Positions 21,689 to 33,117 of a stretch of DNA of 64,000 nucleotides are shown piece after piece. This DNA is from Sistotremastrum niveocremeum HHB9708. Its lineage: Eukaryota; Basidiomycota; Agaricomycetes; Sistotremastrales; Sistotremastraceae. Numbering within the stretch: the first letter of the stretch is position 1; every line of letters begins with the position of its first letter. The position numbers and the translations under genes are program-made. Location of the stretch: NCBI GenBank assembly GCA_001630475.1, contig KV419402.1, positions 563,925-627,924 on the forward strand, read 5' to 3'. The notes under the pieces are model-generated. The model had not been told where the DNA came from, did no database searches, and saw only the letters and a program-made list of their open reading frames with translations.

Positions 21689-22394
21689 AAGATGTAATGC
21701 AATGTTGAGGGTTCACGAGGACTTATGATCTAATTTCTGGGCTCGAGGGTAGATATATGGATGACTCCAAGCTTTTCAGGGCTTACGATATATATGATTT
21801 GTAATACAGCTATCTAGTCTCAAGCCAGCTTGTCGGGTGTGATCGAAAAAAGCTCGAAGATAGCCGGCAAGCACCAGGTGGCGCCCCGAATGGGTAGCTC
21901 CGTTTTCTCGATGACTCGAGGATGTCCAGCAAAGTAGATGTTCTACAAAGGCTCTCGCACGAAAGACGAAGGGCACAACGAACGTGCCAAGAAAGGTTCG
22001 CCTAAACTGTAGCGCTATCTTCGAGGGTTGGATCAAGACCTCGGCATTGGAAACACAAGCCGGAGTTTCAAAAGCGTCGGGTTCGATTAACCGAGGAAAT
22101 CCCGAGACTCCCGACTGCCGGTTTAGAACACTAGACCGATCAAAACGCGATTTCCGTGAGGCACAAGAGACATTACTTTATTTCGTATTCAGCGTGTAAT
22201 TCGTTCTAGAATCATGAGTTCTCACCGCAGATGAGCTGTGAATGTATTGACTGCGTCAGGAATGCCGAACCCGGTTTATTGGTACCCGCTCGGCAAAGTC
22301 GGCATTCGGTGCGGTAAGGTTCCTGGGAAATAATGATCCGATCTCCGACTTCCGATGAACTTTTCGTCTTACCGATATTTGGCTCGATGCTTGG
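21689..22394. other. Intergenic region
   Basis: About 700 bp between glycosyltransferase copy B and the next gene. Nothing coding, repetitive or RNA-like is recognised. Confidence 0.5.
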
Positions 22395-23817
22395 ATGAGC
22401 AGTCCTTTCATTAGGAGAGCCAGCAATCAATCCCTCCATGCTGCGAGTCGAGCAGAGCGCGTAAACGGACCGCTGAATGCGAAGGATGCCGCTCCTGCGC
22501 CCCCCAAGGCTCCTTCAAAGGAGCAGGAGGCTCGTGTAGAGAAGTCGAGAATGGAGAAGGCAGAACGGCAGGAAAGGATGGATATAACTATGGTTCTTAC
22601 TCCCGTGAAAGAGTTTGTTTTTTGCCTTGACTGTCGCCTTCATTTTAATCCAAATGGATTGTAGACACGTGGGGGGTTTCACGCGTCCGAAGGATTTGCG
22701 AGCTCTCTATCATTTCCCTGGCGGCCCTGCAACTGATCCTCGTAAAAAGCATTCCTCTCCCATGGATGAGGCTTATACGTCACATACCGTCTTTCTTCTC
22801 GAAAGTCGATATCTCGTCCGGAGACCCATCGGAATCACAGACGAATACAAATATTACACTGGCATCTGTCAATCCAAAAACTTCCTCGCTGTCGTGAAAC
22901 AGTTCAATTCAGAACTCTCTCCTGGTGAAGCTAAAGAAGCTATGGATAACGCGTATTGGCCCTGGACCAATTATACCATCACTTCTTTAAGAAAGACAAA
23001 ATGGTGGACAGATCCCGATGACCGAGAAAGCGCGATGAAGGAGTTACGGGGGGTGTCCGACAACCAAAGCACGACCGTGCTGAACGAGCAACGGAAAAGC
23101 GGAATTCAGGCCGGCTCAGAGCCCATCGCCAATGTTGAACTTTCCGACGAAGAGGACGAAGTCGAGATGGACGTGGACTCTTCTGAGGCTCAAGTCCCGC
23201 AAACTTCAAGCGCCCCCTATACTCCTCACGCCAAGAACTCTGTCGAAACTTTGAGGCTCCATCGAGCGCGCTACCTAGCGACTCTGGATTCCGAGCCGTT
23301 TTGGCGTCCTCTTCTCTCCGTCTCATTCCCAACCAGACCCCTCGCAACATCCGTCGTGCGTCTCGCCAAAGCACTTCCCCATGGTCTTGCGTACTATGCC
23401 TCAATACCCTCCGATGAAAGAAAATCAGTGCTTTCGTTTTCATCACGAGTACGAAACCTCCGCATGAACAGATTTAGGGATCTGATCAAGGAAGTCGTGA
23501 TCAGACTGGCCGGTTATAGAGGAGGCTTCCCTGGGTTGAGGTACTCGAGCGCGGACCGAGGGATGACCATCAACGGAGAGAGGCTGGCGGAGCCGTTGAC
23601 CGTTGACGAAAGGAAGGTCAGCGTTGGCTTAGCAGAGTGGTATTGGAGAGGTGCCGAAGAGAGGGATATATATCAAGATATGTTGGGTGATTTTGAAGGC
23701 TTTGAGGTATTCGGGATCGATGATTGGGGGAGGAGATTAGATGCTGCTGGTAAGGTTGAGGAGGGTCAAGAGGTCCAGGCAAGTAATCGCAGGATCTTTG
23801 AGGAGGGAGAGGAATGA
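22395..23817 (+). CDS. Unrecognised protein, 456 residues
   Basis: I do not recognise this family. Two exons, 22395-22612 and 22665-23817, join across a 52-nt intron (GTTTGT...TTGTAG). The N-terminal 70 residues are basic, Lys/Glu/Ala-rich and probably helical (KSRMEKAERQERMDITMVL). The middle contains aromatic-rich segments (YHFPGG, YYTGICQSKNFLAVVKQF, NAYWPWTNYTI) and an acidic block (ELSDEEDEVEMDVDSSE) likely to be disordered. A helical C-terminal half follows (RMNRFRDLIKEVVIRLAG). No signal peptide or membrane segment is seen. Codon use and intron size match neighbours, so it is likely a real, lineage-restricted intracellular protein. Confidence 0.65.
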
Positions 23818-23993
23818 TGAAAACGACGTCAACGAGGACTAGTCGCTCTAGTTTTTTCCGCAAGGGCTTGTCGACCCTCAAGACTAATACTCGTTTTGTA
23901 TATCATGTATTACTAGCATGATCACGGTACCCCCGATCTGCCAACGGTAGATGTTACAAACTTAATGCCAGTTGGGACCGATCCGCATTCTCC

Positions 23994-24095
23994 TACCCAG
24001 AGGCTCCTGCTACTTGTCTCCGGTAAGTCCGTATGTAGGACGCGACTGCGAAGCAGGAGCCTCTGGAACATGATGGTCTCCGATTCCGATCCGAG
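23994..24095 (+). repeat. 102-bp inverted repeat, left arm
   Basis: Identical, in reverse complement, to 24453-24554 with a 357-bp spacer. The arm itself contains a nested palindrome: CCAGAGGCTCCTGCT and AGCAGGAGCCTCTGG enclose about 40 nt. The sequence resembles a short MITE-like unit plus about 30 bp of flank. Confidence 0.95.
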
Positions 24096-24452
24096 CGCGC
24101 GGCATTTTCCGATTTTGTCACTCTCGAGAATGGTTTTTGAATACACGTTTGGGGAGATGTTTCAATATTACAAAGGTCGGTATACGGAGAGAAGGGAAGT
24201 AGATGAAATATATTCAGGTTGAAAAACGTGGTTTTAAGTGCTATTGACTTCCAAGGCTCTCAAATAATGCCTGAGTGCTCTTGTCATGAATTTAAGGACG
24301 GTTGCTGATAGGAATATCACCCAAAGTCGTCAAAAATCTCATAATAGGATAATAAACTGTATAAGCACCTCCGTTCTCTTTCTCGTACTTTGAGCCAGTT
24401 GTCTTTGTTAAAATCGGACTCACAAAGAAAGTGTTACTGGTGTGACCAGGGT

Positions 24453-24554
24453 CTCGGATCGGAATCGGAGACCATCATGTTCCAGAGGCTCCTGCTTCGC
24501 AGTCGCGTCCTACATACGGACTTACCGGAGACAAGTAGCAGGAGCCTCTGGGTA
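24453..24554 (-). repeat. 102-bp inverted repeat, right arm
   Basis: Perfect reverse complement of 23994-24095 by direct reading. Homology stops sharply at both ends of the arm. Confidence 0.95.
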
Positions 24555-24790
24555 CACCACCGTTCCTGCCGGACATCGGATTGATATCCCGCGCGCGACT
24601 CTCCGAGCATTCCGCTCCGGATACCGCCTGATATCAGGCCGAGACCTTTTGATGCCAGATCATAAAATCAGGCGATATCGTTTTGAGGCGATATCACACG
24701 AGACCCTCGGCCTGGTCTCCTCTGATATCAGCTCTCAGCTGAGAGTCCTCCCGGATATCGCTCAGTATCCTCATGAGATGCCTTTAGATC
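24551..24790 (+). repeat. GATATC-rich palindromic segment, copy 1
   Basis: This segment holds about six GATATC or near-GATATC palindromes and short hairpins such as CCTGATATCAGG and CTCTCAGCTGAGAG. It starts with TACACCACC and shares blocks (TACACCACC, ATATC-GGC-GAGACC, TGAT-CCAG, GATC) with the reverse complement of 25600-25820, so the two are probably diverged copies of one repeat in opposite orientation. Confidence 0.6.
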
Positions 24791-25599
24791 ACAGGATTTT
24801 CATTTTTATTTATTTATTCCAGAATGGACCGCGCGCGAAATAAATAATAAATAGGCAATTGTATTCAGGTTTGCTATACGAAAGTCTACAATACAATAGT
24901 TGGCGCAGATACAAGACCTCCTCTGCTGTATAACTCTACCCTTATCTCATTGTCTTCACCAGAACTGCTCTCACGCGACATCACTCTCAGTCTCTCACTC
25001 AAATCGACTCGACATGGGCATCCGCGAGGTGAAACCGAGTCTCTGCTGTGAGTTTGGGTAAGTGTTGGGATAAGTCATTGAAGATATCAAGTTGCGCACC
25101 TGATGTCAGCCCATGCTAGCCAATGTTCAAGAAAAGGAAGCTGTAAGGTGGCTGTCAGTGAGCCTTCGCCGGGGTGGAAGCCAGAGAGACGTTACCTTTG
25201 GTGGCTCGCCAGACGAGCAGGTTAATTGTTGTCAACGGGATATAGTCAAAAACGGATCTCATTAGGAGCCAAAACAGAGAGCGCACCAAGAGAAGCAATA
25301 GAAGACGTCTTGTCGATCTTGCGGAGGGAAGAACGGGCACAAAGGTGAAGTCGTCGTTGAAGTGATGATGGAGAGTGTTCAGGCGGAGTTGGAAATTGCG
25401 GAACAAGACGTGCGCGCAAAGTTCAACATCACGTGATGTTTAGGGCAGGCTTGGATGACTTCCCGCACCGCTGCGTACTTGCCGGTGAGCTGTTCCGCAC
25501 GACGAACAGGCCCAAATTGAGGGCGGGTCGAAAAAATCACACTGAGGGAGACCCAAGTAAGCTAATTCATTGAGTTTATTAAGTCATGGTACATCAGCT

Positions 25600-25820
25600 A
25601 TGTTATGGTAGTGGTAAGCAAGGACTAGCTATTGATATGTATCTGGCGAGATTGGGAGATATCACAGGGATATCGAGGGATATCCACGGGCATCTCGAAA
25701 GGTATCCCGAGTGCCGAGATCCGGCTGGTATCATTTTGGTCTCAGCCGATATGCGAAATTCGATATCGTGGGAGGATTCGGCTCTGATATTTCTGGGCCC
25801 TCGGGCGGGATTGGTGGTGT
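25600..25820 (-). repeat. GATATC-rich palindromic segment, copy 2
   Basis: Contains several GATATC words (agatatcaca, ggatatcga, ggatatcca, cgatatcg). Read on the minus strand it begins CTACACCACC and parallels copy 1 at 24551-24790 in order of short blocks. Confidence 0.55.
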
Positions 25821-25996
25821 AGGAGAATGACCGATCCGAGCGATGCAGCAAGTAGAGTAACAGAACGTTCGATAACATTCAACTAAAGGATATCCGAAAT
25901 AGAAAGCTAAAACTAAGAGGTATTTTGATGGATATAGTCCGTCTCCATCCGCGCATCCATCGACATGGTGGTGAAATAATGAACGTGCCCAACTGA

Positions 25997-27421
25997 TTAC
26001 CTACGCTGGGTACCTCTTCCATAGCCAACCTGCAGATTATCCAACTCTGCCTCCAAAGATTTGATCGCACCATGCGCCGACTCGAGATCCTTGTTGAGAC
26101 GATCACGCTCAGCGATGAGATGCTGTTCCCACTGTCTAAACCTCGCCTCCTCAGCCTTGACTTGTTCAGTGAATCTTTTGCGGAGAGCTTCTTCCTCTTC
26201 CTTGAAGCGAGGATTATCGACTTTGCCAGGGCGGGGTTCACCGAATTTGCGCGTCTCCATCTGTTGTTGGCGGTAGTTCTCGTAGTGCTGATCTTCCGTA
26301 GTGGAGATGAGATCGAGCATGTGTGTTCGGATGAGGAGAGAGCGGAGTTTGCGGAAATCGCAGTGGTTCTCGTTCTCAACTGTAGACTTCTGTCAGAAAC
26401 AGGCCATGAGGAAAGGAGATTTGGGCGTACCTTCAGCCACACCCCAGAGATATTCACGGCCTTTGACGACTCTTCCATCAGCAGTCTGTACATCCTTGGT
26501 AGAACCAATGATAGAGAAAGGAATAGCTTCAGCGAGCAGACGAGCATGATCGGCGGCAGGTTCGTCGTCTGACTCAATGGGTGGCTGATAGATTCGGATG
26601 CCCTGAGCAGCAATGACTTGGCGAATGCGGGTTTTGAAGGTCGCGAGGTCAGTTTGAGTAAGGGTGTCTGCTTTCGCAATGACCGGGATCAAATTAACGC
26701 GCGTGCCGAGACGCTTCATGATTTCAATATCGAGGGGCTTAAGCCTGTAGAAATAAAGGGTGAGTTTCAAAGCCAGACTGTGCAGATCAGAGGACGTACG
26801 TGTGTCCTGTTGGACGGATGAAGTACAAGCAGGCGTGAACTCTCAGGTCAGATTTCTCGCTTCTCTGAGGCTGCTGCTCTTGTCTCATATATGCTTCGTG
26901 CTGGTCATCGACGAATTCGATGATAGGAAGCCAAGAGTCGCGGTTGTTCACGTAGTCTCCAAAGCCTGGGGTATCGATGACGGTCAATTTGACTTTGAAC
27001 GATTTTTCTTCGAGCTCAGCCTTGATGATTTCGACCTAACGACGAGGTAACATGGTCTCAAGATTGAATCCTAGGGCATGGATGCCGATTTGAGCGTACC
27101 TCAGTAAGCTTGTCAAGCTGCTTCATGTGACGACGAGAGTAGTTTTTGGGAGGAGAGAGCTCGGTGGCGAATAGCGTGTTAATCAACGTTGTCTTCCCCA
27201 ATCCACTCTCCCCTATTGACACAATCAGTTACCCTTCTATGGAAGAGTAAAACGCGAGAATTCTCACCAACAACCATAACAGTAAAATGTGCGCCAGACT
27301 TGGCCACAATTTTATGTTTCTGAGCAAACAATCAATAGACGTACAATGGGAAGTGTAGAAAAGAGCCTACTTGGTTGGGGAGATTGGCAATACCGATGCC
27401 AGATGATGAAACGGTCGACAT
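25997..27421 (-). CDS. CDC12: Septin CDC12
   Basis: GTP-binding cytoskeletal protein that polymerises with CDC3, CDC10 and CDC11 into filaments at septa and hyphal tips. Six exons (27371-27421, 27268-27319, 27100-27212, 26800-27035, 26431-26744, 25997-26379) encode 382 residues. [17 protein letters not shown] and [17 protein letters not shown] precede the G1 loop [15 protein letters not shown], the G3 motif [40 protein letters not shown], the G4 motif AKADTL and the septin unique element [18 protein letters not shown]. The C-terminal [19 protein letters not shown] begins the coiled coil. Wording closest to CDC12 rather than CDC3, CDC10 or CDC11. All key nucleotide-binding residues are present. 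Confidence 0.95.
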
Positions 27422-27797
27422 GATGCTCAGTTGGAAAGAATCAAGGAAAGCCGCGGTAGCGGTTTGAAGTCGTTTGTTCAGACTCCGACAACGTCGTCAA
27501 GTGTCTGCCGCTGCTAGCACTGCGTAGAAATATATTCGCTTTCAATAGAAGGCTGAAGATCTGATATTTTCCAATGATTTTTGTAACATTTCGATATATT
27601 TTTCTGAGTTCAGCATTGATCGATAAATTGAGGCCACTTTGAAGCCACCTATCGGAGTTTCAACTCCCTACAGTGGGGAATGGCCCCTAGCTTCTTCGAA
27701 TTCTCGTTGGCCTAAGCCCGCCATTCTTTCCATCTGAAAACGTGTTGATATTGTCTGTATCCTGCAAAATTTGGTTTGCGAAGTGTCCCCAGGAGAA
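27422..27797. promoter_or_regulatory. Divergent promoter region, CDC12 / EAF1
   Basis: The two start codons point away from each other across 376 bp, which must contain both promoters. AT-rich stretches near 27535-27620 are the only obvious feature. Confidence 0.45.
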
Positions 27798-30700
27798 ATG
27801 GGCTCTCAATCCATGCTGGTTGCCTTGTCGTCGGCGCGCGAAGACCTGGTTCGAGAGCGGCATGACCAGTTGCAGTCAGTCTGCATTCCACCCCACCACC
27901 TACCGACGTTTACATTACTCTCAACAGGGAAATAGCGCGCGTTCGAGAGACCCTACTCAAAGAATTCTATATATTCGTCAAACATAGGGAAGACCTGGGC
28001 CATCTAATTGAAGTCGACGAAGCTGAAGGCGTTGATAAATTCTTGGATAGATATCGATTGTGAGTTCACTTCGGGTAATATTGGCCTATACTCATGCTGG
28101 CATTTCAGACCCAGTACTCTTGAATCGTTCCAACTGAACGATGTTCCTCCCATTCTGCCACCCCCTCCGCCACACCCACCCGAAAGACAATACGTGCTTC
28201 CCAATAACGCCCCAGAAAATGTCCCTCCTCCATCACCTCCACCTCCACCCCTTCCCTACGATGTTCCTGAAGCTTTACCCGCATTCATGAATCGCAAGTC
28301 CAACCCGAGCAAAGCCAACCGGAAACGAAAGGACCCCATTCCTCGGGACACTTTCGTACCAATGGAAGCTGCGCGTTGGGCAGCAGTAATACGGGCCAAC
28401 CCAGTCCATACCCATGTTCGTAAAGCTACGAAATGCTTGACGACGAATGAGTGGAATATTGCCATACGAGAATTACGACTTCTTCGAGCCATCGAAGCTA
28501 TCGATAGGCTGAAAGCAGACGGTCGATGGAGTTTCAGGCAACCGAAGAAGCAGAAGGGCCCCATTCTTCCCAAGACTCACCAGGATTATCTTTTGGACGA
28601 GATGCAGTGGATGCAGATCGACTTCCGCGAAGAAAGGAAATGGAAACTTGCTGTGGCACATGAACTCGCTTTGGCAGCGAAGGATTGGCACGAAGCAGAC
28701 GAAGAGGGAAAACGCGAGCTTTGTGTAGGATGGAAGCAACCGGACATCAATGAGATGGATGAAGACGCCGAAGATGCCATGGAAGTCGTCCGAGAGGTGG
28801 GTGTTCCGGACAGAAGTGAAGATGAGGATGAGGATCCGGAAGAGGAGGCTGCAGATGAGACGTTTGGAGGGATGAAAGAGGAAGATATCGAGGTACAGAT
28901 TGGTCAAAATCTACTGCAGAAGGGCCATGCTCTCTCACAGGAGCCTACCCTTGCAGAAGCTCTAGAAGACGGCGCAACTATCGCAGCATCAGCCCAAGAT
29001 CAGCCTCCCCCACCTCTTCCTCTTCCTGCGCGGACTCCCGGTCCAGACTTAGTACCGACTTCGACAACCGAGACCGGAGAGTCTGCCGATGCAATGGTCG
29101 TGGATGCGCCTGCTACCGTCACGGTAGTGGAAGAAGTTTCAGGAGAGCAGCCCCCCTCATCATCTGCTCCTACCGCCATGGACGTCGATGTCAAGACCGA
29201 AGACGTCGAGAAACCAAGCGACGCTCTCGGTCTCAAAGACTCCTCCTCCGATCCTATACTACCTCAGCCACCTTCTTCGCCTATGCTCAAAGCTAAGCGC
29301 GCCCCAATCCTCTCTCTTCCTCCTTCCGCGACATCCCTCCCCAGTCCCTTCGACGATATGACATCGTTATCAGACACATTGACCACGCTCTTCCCGGATT
29401 ACACTCTCTACACTCCTCTCCCCGATCCACTTCCCGACCCTGCATTGTTATATGCAAAGAAGGAGAAAGGTGCTGCGCAGCCTTTGCATACGGGGCGACG
29501 CATCGACGAGACGTTGCAATCGCGCGTTTATGGAGTGAGCCACTTCATGGAGAAGAAGCCTGTACTCGTTAGCGCATTAGCGCCAAGCAAGAACTGGCGA
29601 AACGGGACGTGGACTGGACTGGATGAGACCGTGGTACTTCCCGATGAGGGTGCTTCCAAGGACAGGGAAACAGCCAGTATGTTATGCATTACTCCTTTTA
29701 TCTTCAACGAACTAACCATGGGCTTCGTGAAGGCTTGTTCGTTAGCCCTTCCGCGCCAGCACGTAAACTTACTGCTATGGGTTTCAATTACCCTCATCCA
29801 TCACTCCCTCGTCCTCACGCTCGAGTGAAACATTCTCCCAGCCCTTGGTCACCCGCCGAAGACGAACTTCTCAAATTCATCGTCGAGAGATATGCCTACA
29901 ACTGGAGCCTCATCGCAGACGCTTACAACTCCGATCGAAGGATACGTATGCAAAGCGAATCACGCACACCATGGGAATGTCAAGAGCGGTGGATATCTCA
30001 ATTCGCAAGTGACATACCCCCAGGCCGAAAAGGAAGCGTAGGCGTTGCTGGAGTTGGGGAAGAAACGAGTGGGAGCAACGTTGCAGAAGAAAGTCTCACG
30101 CCGAGACCAGATCGAGCACAGGAGAAAGAGCCGACTGGCATGGCGACGAGAGGTTTGAAGAGACGTGCTGCCAGTATGAATATGCCACCTCCGAACACGA
30201 TTCCCAATTCTGGTCCTGCGAACGAGAGCCGAAAGAGAAAGAGGCATACGTACGTCATCGAGGCAATCCGTAAGACAGTGAAGAAAAGGGAAGCGCATCA
30301 GAAAGCTAGTGGTAAGAATGCCGTCCTTCCACGCCAGATCAATGCCTCATTTTCGTTACAGCACAAAAACGCTCCCAAGCTAGCGCTACCCCGCATGAAA
30401 CTCACAACATTGTCTCCAAAGTCAAGTTAACTCCAGCGGAACTGAGTCGTCTCAAGCAAGAGCAGGATGCGGAGATAGCAAAGAGAAGAGCGGAGCTGGT
30501 CAGACAGCAGCATGCGCAGAGATTCATGGTGCGTTATACATTGCAATTGTAGACGCGTCTAATCATCCATTCTTTCAGGTTCAAAACCCCCTGATGCGAG
30601 GCAACATGCCAATGGGAGGCGGTCTCCCCCCTCCTGGACCTGGAGGAATCCGTCCTGGGCCAGGCAACATCTCACAACAACAGCGTATGCCTCCGAATAT

Positions 30701-31416
30701 TGCCCGACCCGCCGTCGTAGATCCCACTCAACAACGACAACTATTACAAGCTATCACAGCCCAGCGTGCTGCACAGGCTCAAGCTCAAGCTCAAGCTCAA
30801 GCCAATGGACAAGCAGCACCCAACGGTCAAGCGCAACCTCCAGTCCCTGGACAAGCAGTCCCAATGCCCGCTGCTGTAGCCCTAGCAAACGGTGGCTCAC
30901 CTCACTTATTACCAGCCCAAGCAGCAATGCTCGTCGCACGAACCGGTACACCCTCATCTGCCCAAAATCCCATCGCAGGTCCCTCACACGTCAACGGTGT
31001 CAACGGTGCTCCAAATGGTCAAGGACAAGGTTCACGCCCTTCATCACGAAGTTCAATGCCACAACCGCCAGGTGGGATGGTAGATCCTAATAATATACCT
31101 CCTGGAGTTGGAGTAGCGATGAATGGGATGGTTCCTCCTGCTGGGATGATTCCTGGTGGGGCGGTGGCGATGATGCCTGGAGGTGCGGGACAGATGATGA
31201 GGAATACTTTCATGAATTATCATGTTAATGGTCCGGGTGGGATGGAACAGGCTTTGAGGCTGCATAATCAGCGAGTACGTCTTTGCCCAACCCAGGATCC
31301 CATAAGTCAGACTGATGATGATATCGCAGATGCATCAACAACAGCAACAACAACATCTAGCTCAACAGCAGCAGCAACAACAGCAACAATTAGCTCAACC
31401 TCCCGCACCTCAGTAA
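27798..31416 (+). CDS. EAF1: NuA4 histone acetyltransferase scaffold EAF1/VID21
   Basis: Nuclear platform subunit that assembles the NuA4 acetyltransferase complex on chromatin. Seven exons (27798-27874, 27928-28059, 28109-29676, 29733-30311, 30362-30528, 30579-31274, 31330-31416) encode 1101 residues. An N-terminal helical segment (EIARVRETLLKEFYIF) and a proline-rich stretch lead to the HSA domain (DYLLDEMQWMQIDFREERKWKLAVAHELA), where actin-related proteins dock. An acidic linker follows, then KNWRNGTWTGLDETVV. The Myb/SANT domain is SPWSPAEDELLKFIVERYAYNWSLIADAY. After a basic region (KRRAASMN; SRKRKRHT) the C-terminus is Gln-rich: QAQAQAQAQA, then a polyglutamine terminal exon that exists only in the spliced frame. 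Domain order matches the fungal family exactly. Confidence 0.95.
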
Positions 31417-31759
31417 TATAATCTCTTGTCATTGTCATCAAAAGTAGGCTGCTTCTTGTATTGTTATTTGAATATTTCATGCCCACCTTTCTTGATAATT
31501 TTGTATGTGTACCGTAACACTGTCTTTCGTCTATCATGACCGCAATGACAATTCAAGTCTCTCGCATGTTTTGTAACGGCACTCTACTTCACATACGGCG
31601 CGCACGATTTCTGTAGATGCAGAAAATATTGGACGCTGTTAGCGCCCAGCGCTTGTCCCGAGCTCTCATGTTCTCTTCAATCCCTACGATTGCTCTGTCG
31701 AAGAGAAAGCTCTGAAACCCGACCTAGGACGAAACATACAATCTCAACGGCATCCAGAC
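31417..31759. other. Intergenic stretch
   Basis: 343 bp between two tandem genes. No coding or repeat structure; it should hold the 3' UTR of EAF1 and the promoter of the next gene. Confidence 0.5.
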
Positions 31760-33117
31760 ATGAATTTATCCCAAGCCACGCTGATCAGCTTACCCGCAGA
31801 CCTTCTAACGACAAATCTGAACGCCTCGAGATATTCTCTTCTATCTTGCGAATCGTTTCGTAACTCCACGACACCATGCATACCATTTTTATACGATCTT
31901 TGTCTTCGTCTCCAGCGTGACAGCACCGGACGATTATTCCTCCTTTATTTCGGGATCGCAGCAGCCATTTTCTTCCGCGAGCACGGGATGAAAGGCCCAC
32001 GACGAGCTTCTCTGTGTATTCTCCTATGGTCATGGAAGATCCTCACCAGCCTTCCTCATACTCTCATATCTCTGTGCGGTCTTTCGCTCCATGTGCTCGT
32101 TCATATCATGGCAGTGGGCATCGAATATTACGGGGCGTATATGCATGCAAATGTGAGTCTTTCTACTCTCGTGTCACTTGGTGTCGAGCTGATATGATTT
32201 TAGGGCTCTTACAAGCTGATGGGTTCAAAATCAAAGATTCTGTCTCCCCCGTCTACGCCTCCTCCGAAATCGCAGACTTCTGATGAACTCTTCTCACCTT
32301 CTCATACGGATTCGACTTCAAGCAGTTTTCTCATCGAGGAGCACAGTCTCCCTTTGGCCAATCTCCAAACTTCGACTGTACTAGCGCTTTCACGACACTT
32401 TTGCTCACGTTAACTGAATACATCTGTAGCTTCCTCCCCCATCTGACTCGATCTCAAAAGCCCAAGCAAATAACTCACAAGGTCTTACAAAGCACTCACC
32501 AGCAACCTCGTCTATCAATTTCGAGGTGCGCATATATCCCGCTTGTCTTTACAAATACCCTGATTACGTCCTCTGCACTCCCGCAGTCTGATCCAGAATA
32601 CGACGGCGACAACGAATCAGAGGTTGAAGACGAAGAACGAACTTTCAGCCCGCTAATATCTTTCCCTGAGCCTCCCATTCGACACAACGCATTTACTCGC
32701 ACGAAACGCACGCACGAATATCTCTTCCCAACCGAAGATCCTCATCTCAAATTTCCTCCTTCGAATCTCCGAAGTCGATATTCTCAACCCTCAATAATAG
32801 GAGCCACATCACCTAACGAATCTTCCGAAACTCCACTTATTCGGCCGCCTGCAGGACCTTCTCTCACAGCTGAGCTTGACGACGAAAATGACTTATTCCC
32901 TGCCAATCCTCATAAAACTCTGATGCATCTTCCGCGATCGGATCCTGTGTGGTGTATGCGTGTACGAAGGACGTGGACTGTTCAGAATCTTTATCCGGTA
33001 CTTGTTGCGAAATACTACGCTCGCGATCAACGTCGACGGTTATCGAAAGCTGAAGCTGAAGATAGAGGGAAAGGTCGTGAGATTGTATTGGAAAATCCAA
33101 TTTGCTTGGTAGCCTGA
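31760..33117 (+). CDS. Unrecognised protein with hydrophobic N-terminal half, 397 residues
   Basis: Family not recognised. Four exons fit one frame: 31760-32152, 32204-32377, 32430-32525, 32587-33117 (introns 51, 52 and 61 bp). The first exon has two hydrophobic stretches (RLFLLYFGIAAAIFF and a longer one around ILLWSWKILTSLPHTLISLC...HVLVHIMAVGIEYYG), so membrane attachment is likely. The rest is Ser/Pro-rich and probably cytosolic: PPSTPPPKSQTSDE, acidic ESEVEDEERTFSPL, then a conserved-looking end (LMHLPRSDPVWCMRVRRTW, VLVAKYYARDQRRRLSKAEAED). Splicing was chosen because the alternative frames stop early. Likely a basidiomycete-specific gene. Confidence 0.6.

Larger units (their letters stand above)
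23818..25996. other. Non-coding region with inverted repeats
   Basis: No convincing gene. It contains a perfect 102-bp inverted repeat pair (23994-24095 and 24453-24554) and two palindrome-rich GATATC-containing segments (about 24551-24790 and 25600-25820), described separately. Around 24811-24850 there is a TTTATTTATTTATT tract. The minus-strand open frame at 25155-25406 lacks a credible ATG. This looks like remnants of small non-autonomous elements. Confidence 0.5.

Noticed and set aside
25155-25406. Small hydrophobic minus-strand protein
   Set aside because: Contains LLLLLLVRSLFWLLM but has no ATG in a useful place, and splicing forward adds only a few residues before a stop.
29677-29828. 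EAF1 ending at 29828
   Set aside because: The frame reads through an intron (29677-29732). Splicing brings in the Myb/SANT domain and the Gln-rich tail expected of the family.
31275-31421. Thr/Ser-rich C-terminus of EAF1 in the unspliced frame
   Set aside because: Removing the 55-nt intron 31275-31329 turns this into a polyglutamine tail ending PPAPQ, which fits the protein; the Thr-rich reading is the wrong frame of CAG/CAA repeats.
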